The notes beneath the pieces were generated by a model. The model was not told the origin of the DNA. It did no database searches and was given only the letters and a program-made list of their open reading frames with translations. Position numbers and translations under genes: made by a program. Below, in pieces: positions 60,448 to 64,000 of a stretch of DNA of 64,000 nt. Position 1 is the stretch's first letter. Every line of letters starts with the position of its first letter. Source of the DNA: DASUPK01 sp963804595 (GTDB lineage Bacteria > Actinomycetota > Thermoleophilia > Solirubrobacterales > 70-9); NCBI GenBank assembly GCA_963804595.1, contig CAWDQZ010000009.1, positions 62,001-126,000 of the forward strand. The letters are read 5' to 3'.

Positions 60448-61695
60448 ATGAGAGTAGGGGTCGTGGGGTTGGGCTACGTCGGGCTTCCGCTCGCCGTCGC
60501 GTTCGCCGAGGAGGGCCACGAGGTCGCCGGCCTCGATGCCGATCCGCGGAAGATCGACTCGCTCGCAGCCGGCAAGAGCTACATCGAGGACGTTCCCTCG
60601 GAGAAGGTCGCAGCGCTCGGCGGGCGGCTCACGGCGACGAACAATTACGCGGATCTGAGCTCGTGCGACGCAGTGATCATCTGCGTCCCCACTCCCCTCA
60701 CGAACTCACGCGAGCCGGATCTGAGCTACATGATCGACGCCGCGACCTCGCTGGCGGCCGTGATGAGGAAGGGCCAGCTTGTCGTGCTCGAGTCGACGAC
60801 CTATCCAGGCACGACCCGCGAGCGGCTCCGCCCGATCCTGGAGGAGTCCGGTCTCGCCGCGGGCCGCGACTTCCACCTGGCTTTCTCGCCAGAGCGGATC
60901 GATCCGGGCCGCACCGACTACACCATCCGGACCACCCCGAAGGTGGTCGGCGGGCTGACCGACGCGTGCCGCGACCGCGCGGTGGACCTCTACAGCCAGA
61001 TCTGCGACGAGGTGGTCGAGGTCTCGACCCCGGACGCGGCGGAGCTCACCAAGCTGCTCGAGAACATCTTCCGCTCGGTCAACATCGCGCTCGTCAACGA
61101 GCTGGCGATGCTCTGCGAGCGGCTCGAGGTCGACGTCTGGGAGGTCGTGGAGGCCGCCGCCTCCAAGCCGTTCGGGTTCATGCGTTTCGACCCGGGGCCG
61201 GGCATGGGGGGCCACTGCCTCCCCGTCGATCCCTTCTACCTCTCCTACAAAGCCCGCGAGCACGACTTCTACACCGAGTTCATCGAGCTCGCCGGGAAGA
61301 TCAACCAGAACCAGCCGCAGTGGTGCGTGCGCCGGATCGAGCGGGCTCTGAACGAGGTCGCGAAGCCGACCAACGGCTCCAGGGTGGTCCTACTCGGGGT
61401 CTCCTACAAGGCCGGCGTCGGCGACATGCGCGAGTCACCGGCGCTGAAGATCATCCACCTGCTCCGTGACCTCGGTGCCGACGTCTCCTACCACGACCCT
61501 CACGTGCCCGAGCTGATCGACCTAGAGATGTCCTCGGCCCCGCTGGAAGAGTCGCTGGCGTCCGCTGACCTCGTCTGCATCGTGACCGCCCACCCCTCGA
61601 TCGACTACGCCGATGTGGTGGAGCGCTCCCCGCTGGTCCTCGATTTCCGCGGCGTCACCCGCGAGATCTCCTCCGAGAAGCTCGTTCGGCTCTAA
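60448..61695 (+). CDS. Nucleotide sugar dehydrogenase (UDP-glucose/UDP-N-acetylhexosamine 6-dehydrogenase)
   Basis: A 415-residue NAD-dependent enzyme oxidising C6 of a UDP-hexose twice to the uronic acid. N-terminal Rossmann motif GVVGLGYVGLPLAVAFAEEG (4-23), VIICVPTPLTNSREPDLSYM, VVLESTTYPGTTRERLRPIL, LAFSPERIDPGRTDYTIRTT and the catalytic Cys257 in PGMGGHCLPVDPFYLSYKAR. C-terminal domain: VVLLGVSYKAGVGDMRESPA, LKIIHLLRDLG and DLVCIVTAHPSIDYADVVER. The 'SPERIDPG' and 'SYKAGVGDMRESPA' motifs point to the WbpA/WecC-like (N-acetylhexosamine) branch more than to UDP-glucose dehydrogenase, but substrate cannot be fixed. Confidence 0.85.
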   Translation: MRVGVVGLGYVGLPLAVAFAEEGHEVAGLDADPRKIDSLAAGKSYIEDVPSEKVAALGGRLTATNNYADLSSCDAVIICVPTPLTNSREPDLSYMIDAATSLAAVMRKGQLVVLESTTYPGTTRERLRPILEESGLAAGRDFHLAFSPERIDPGRTDYTIRTTPKVVGGLTDACRDRAVDLYSQICDEVVEVSTPDAAELTKLLENIFRSVNIALVNELAMLCERLEVDVWEVVEAAASKPFGFMRFDPGPGMGGHCLPVDPFYLSYKAREHDFYTEFIELAGKINQNQPQWCVRRIERALNEVAKPTNGSRVVLLGVSYKAGVGDMRESPALKIIHLLRDLGADVSYHDPHVPELIDLEMSSAPLEESLASADLVCIVTAHPSIDYADVVERSPLVLDFRGVTREISSEKLVRL

Positions 61696-61713
61696 ACGGC
61701 CACAGGGCCGCGC

Positions 61714-63018
61714 CTATGGCGAAGCCGTGGCCGGCTGAACCGGCCCTAGGGCGATCGTCTCCATCGTTTGAAGGCCATCCCGGAAGGGGATCCCGGCCTC
61801 GCGGAGTCGCCGAGCGATCGCTTCCTCCTCAGGGGGCACCCGTCCCTCGCGCATCTCCACCCAGATTTCGTTCACGCCGGCGTGAACCTCTTCGGCGCGC
61901 CGAGCGCTGATCTCCCCACCCTTGTCGAGATCCGGGTCGGGCCCTGGGTCTCGTATAAGCGGGGCGCCGTGCTGCAGTACGTCCGCGACATCGAGCGCCA
62001 GGGCGGGTGGCCTCGTCGCTCGAGGCGTGAGCCAACCGTCGAAGTCGAGTGGGAGCCGGCGCCAGTCTCCGTTCCAGGCGAAGTCCTCAGCCAGCTGCCG
62101 TTCGATCTCACTCCATCCGCCATCAAGACTCTCCTGATCCACGCGAATGAACTCCTTCCCGAGGGCGCGCCCGGCCTCGTCGAGGTAGCCGACCAGAAAG
62201 GAGCCCAGCAGGGCGAGCTCCAAGGTCGCGAGCGCCTGCCGGAGACTGGGATCGCCGACCTCCTCGAAGCGCCGCGGCGTCGTAATCAGATTCCCGCACA
62301 GCGACGAGTAGAGGGAGGTTGCGGAGGGGATCGAGAACTCCCGCCGGTCCTTCCAGAGGAGCACTCTCGCGTTGCTCACCCCGTACCGGTGGAACCGCTC
62401 CGTGACGGAATCGAGACGCTCGGGGACCACGTGGATCGGCGGGGTCGCTTCCGCGTCGTAGGCGGTCGAGATGCCGGCATCGCGCAGCCGGGCGCCGAAC
62501 TGCAATTCGTCGCCTGAGTCCAAATCCTCGTCGAAGGCGAAACCGATCAGGTCCCGCCGAAAGCCCATGCACGACGCGAGCGGGTACTCGACAGTCGATC
62601 CGTCGAGAGGGCGCGGATGGAAGATCCGCTGGTAGTCGAGGAAGCTGGTCACGGGCCCATCGCGGCGCGTCTCGAGATGCGTGGCTACCGAGACCTCCCC
62701 CTCGCGCAGCCGCCGGGTGACTCGCTCCGCCCACGCGGCGGAGATGAAGCAATCGTCGTCGGTGAACAGGACGACGTCGTTCCCCGCCTGGGACCTGCCC
62801 GCGTTGCGGGCGGCGGACATCCGGGGGATCGGACACTCGACGACCCGGAGCCGCGGTGAGCGGAAGTCGAGGCTGCGGCGCCCCTCGGCGGGGCCGTTGG
62901 CGACCAGGATGACCTCGCCGCCCTCCATCCCGGCGACCGATGCCACGGCGGCCTCGACCACCGGCCGGACCGTGTCACGCCGCATCGTCGACGGGATGAC
63001 GATGGTCGCGCTCATCAC
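61714..63018 (-). CDS. Glycosyltransferase family 2 with long C-terminal extension
   Basis: 434 residues (GTG 63018 or ATG 63015). GT-A part: ATIVIPSTMRRDTVRPVVEA, EVILVANGPAEGRRSLDF, VVECPIPRMSAARNAGRSQA, VVLFTDDDCFISAAWAERVT (TDDD), YQRIFHPRPLDGSTVEYPLA, SCMGFRRDLIGFAFDEDLDS, GDELQFGARLRDAGISTAYD. From ~residue 240 a long C-terminal region (LLGSFLVGYLDEAGRALGKE, IERQLAEDFAWNGDWRRLPL, WVEMREGRVPPEEEAIARRL) is of unknown function. The 'VPSTMRRDTV' start is unusual among the local GT2 enzymes. It converges with the dehydrogenase gene with 18 nt between stops. Confidence 0.78.
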   Translation of the reverse strand: MMSATIVIPSTMRRDTVRPVVEAAVASVAGMEGGEVILVANGPAEGRRSLDFRSPRLRVVECPIPRMSAARNAGRSQAGNDVVLFTDDDCFISAAWAERVTRRLREGEVSVATHLETRRDGPVTSFLDYQRIFHPRPLDGSTVEYPLASCMGFRRDLIGFAFDEDLDSGDELQFGARLRDAGISTAYDAEATPPIHVVPERLDSVTERFHRYGVSNARVLLWKDRREFSIPSATSLYSSLCGNLITTPRRFEEVGDPSLRQALATLELALLGSFLVGYLDEAGRALGKEFIRVDQESLDGGWSEIERQLAEDFAWNGDWRRLPLDFDGWLTPRATRPPALALDVADVLQHGAPLIRDPGPDPDLDKGGEISARRAEEVHAGVNEIWVEMREGRVPPEEEAIARRLREAGIPFRDGLQTMETIALGPVQPATASP

Positions 63019-63079
63019 GGCTCGGAGGTGATCGCCACAGCTGCGCAGCCTATGACGCGAATCGCCGGGCGGCGGCCAC

Positions 63080-63085
63080 TAGGGT
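63080..63085 (+). promoter_or_regulatory. Candidate -10 box TAGGGT
   Basis: TAGGGT ends 6 nt before the ATG at 63092, again matching the leaderless spacing. Confidence 0.4.
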
Positions 63086-63091
63086 TGAGCG

Positions 63092-63967
63092 ATGGCCAAC
63101 CCGCGGGCCGAGGCGGAGGACAAGCTGGGCGGCGACTACGAGGCGCGCGTCCTTGAGCCCTCTCCGCCCGCGGTCGGCCCGCCGCGGTACTCCGACGACC
63201 CTGTGGAGCCGGGCGAGGTCCCCGAGGGGCGGGACTTGGTCTCGCCGGTCCACAACCGCGGAGATCTCACCTGGGACGAGATCGTCCAGCAGGACCCCGA
63301 CCTGCGGTCATGGTGCGCCGAGCGCTGGGTGGGGGCCTGGAAGCGGCTGGAGCCGCTGCCGTCCAGGTTCGCGGAGACGCGAGTCGCCCTCCACGAGGTG
63401 GCCGGGGCGGTCGTCGCACCTGCCCGCAAGCCCGATGGCGAGATTTCGCTCCGCTACACCCGCGGCGGCTTCGGAACCCCGTTCTTCGACGAGGGCGGGA
63501 CCGACTGCCAGGTACGGGTGGACGGGGCCGAGCTGGTCCGGCAGCGCGGTCACGAGGAGACGCGGGAGCCGCTCCCGCCGGAGGTGGACGAGGCCGCCGC
63601 CCGCGCGCTCGGCGACCTGTACGGGTTCGCATGCTCGGTGCTCGAGCAGCTGCGGGCGGACGAATTCGAGGCCGACTCCTCGCTGGTGCGGGTCTGGCCC
63701 GAGCACTTCGATGTCGCGATAGAGATCGGTGACAAGGGGCGCGGGACGCGCGCCGACTTCGGAGCGTCACCCGGTGACGAGAACCACGACGAGCCCTACC
63801 TGTATGTCAGACCCTGGGACGCCGGACGCGCCTCCGGCGTGCTCTGGAACGCCACCGGGTTCACGGGCGCTCAGCTCCGGTATTCGGAGCTGCTGTCGGC
63901 CGAGGACCAACGGCGGAGCGCCCTCGACTTCTTCGCAGAGCGCTATCGCGCGATCCAGGGGGACTAG
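63092..63967 (+). CDS. Conserved hypothetical cytoplasmic protein
   Basis: 291 residues, acidic, with no signal peptide or membrane segment. Visible blocks: EDKLGGDYEARVLEPSPPAV, DLTWDEIVQQDPDLRSWCAE, VALHEVAGAVVAPARKPDGE, ISLRYTRGGFGTPFFDEGGT, DLYGFACSVLEQLRADEFEA, VRVWPEHFDVAIEIGDKGRG, ADFGASPGDENHDEPYLYVR and LLSAEDQRRSALDFFAERYR. The alternating beta text in the middle and the 'WPEHFD' and 'FGASPGDE.HDEPYLYV' motifs recall an actinobacterial family of unknown function that I cannot name. It is not obviously part of the glycan locus. Confidence 0.6.
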   Translation: MANPRAEAEDKLGGDYEARVLEPSPPAVGPPRYSDDPVEPGEVPEGRDLVSPVHNRGDLTWDEIVQQDPDLRSWCAERWVGAWKRLEPLPSRFAETRVALHEVAGAVVAPARKPDGEISLRYTRGGFGTPFFDEGGTDCQVRVDGAELVRQRGHEETREPLPPEVDEAAARALGDLYGFACSVLEQLRADEFEADSSLVRVWPEHFDVAIEIGDKGRGTRADFGASPGDENHDEPYLYVRPWDAGRASGVLWNATGFTGAQLRYSELLSAEDQRRSALDFFAERYRAIQGD

Positions 63968-64000
63968 ACGGAGGTGAGAAGGCGCCTCGTGTGCGCCGGG

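Noticed and set aside
59175..61469. 764-codon plus-strand frame across the end of the membrane protein and the UDP-sugar dehydrogenase
   Set aside because: Arg/Gly/Pro-rich shadow in another frame of two well-supported genes.
61697..61733. Inverted repeat cggccac/gtggccg between convergent genes at 61.7 kb as a terminator
   Set aside because: The 23-nt loop and 7-bp stem are weak and it lies within the coding end of the GT2 gene. Not listed as a feature.

Overview
This is a 64 kb window of very GC-rich DNA, dense with genes and with many 1-8 nt gene overlaps. It looks like a high-GC actinobacterium, most probably of the Thermoleophilia (Solirubrobacterales/Gaiellales) type. That is an inference from the protein set: DUF4082/dimethylformamidase-like secreted giants, large glycosyltransferase arrays, and a tRNA-linked PD-(D/E)XK endonuclease. 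It also rests on a recurrent promoter style in which a TAnnnT -10 box lies only 6-11 nt before the start codon, implying leaderless mRNAs. No taxonomic marker was searched.

Layout. 0-1.8 kb: the end of a secreted protein and a secreted HExxH metalloprotease. 1.8-7.1 kb: a small cell-surface glycan group (GT2; then, on the minus strand, GT2-DUF2304-membrane protein-YbhN-like flippase). 7.2-9 kb: a membrane-anchored hypothetical protein and a collagen-like secreted protein converging on a hairpin terminator. 9.2-21.7 kb: one giant modular secreted protein gene on the minus strand (dimethylformamidase-like, DUF4082, Ig-like, deacetylase-like, lectin-like, cadherin-like and RTX repeats). It is broken by many apparent frameshifts and bracketed by a truncated and a full-length copy of the same acyl-CoA dehydrogenase gene. 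21.9-30.8 kb: housekeeping and tRNA region (acyl-CoA dehydrogenase, tRNA-Thr, SDR, a LexA-box-controlled endonuclease ORF that reads through tRNA-Tyr, the primary-type sigma factor, FolE2/MptA-type GTP cyclohydrolase, a stand-alone condensation domain protein, PgsA, a TylF-like methyltransferase, a family 5 uracil-DNA glycosylase). 31-63 kb: a large surface-polysaccharide locus with about a dozen GT2/GT4 glycosyltransferases, polytopic glycosyltransferase-like proteins, Gmd, an Fcl-like reductase, a UDP-sugar dehydrogenase, FkbM-like and class I methyltransferases, and a Wzm/Wzt ABC exporter whose ATPase carries a C-terminal substrate-binding extension.

How it works together (inference). Gmd and the Fcl-like reductase could supply GDP-6-deoxyhexose such as GDP-L-fucose, and the UDP-sugar dehydrogenase a uronic acid. 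GT2/GT4 enzymes assemble the glycan on a lipid carrier, methyltransferases decorate it, and Wzm/Wzt exports it. Several genes of the locus occur as paralogous pairs on opposite strands (small coiled-coil protein + GT4, Gmd, C2-type methyltransferase, GT2, 'GGVEQVV' GT4), so the locus appears to have grown by duplication and rearrangement of a cassette.

Quality caution. At least ten otherwise well-conserved genes are split by single-base indels, concentrated at 5.2, 7.4, 9.4-21.2, 31-34, 41-42.6, 45.7-46.6 and 47.7 kb. These look like uncorrected sequence errors more than real pseudogenes, but that cannot be decided from the sequence alone.
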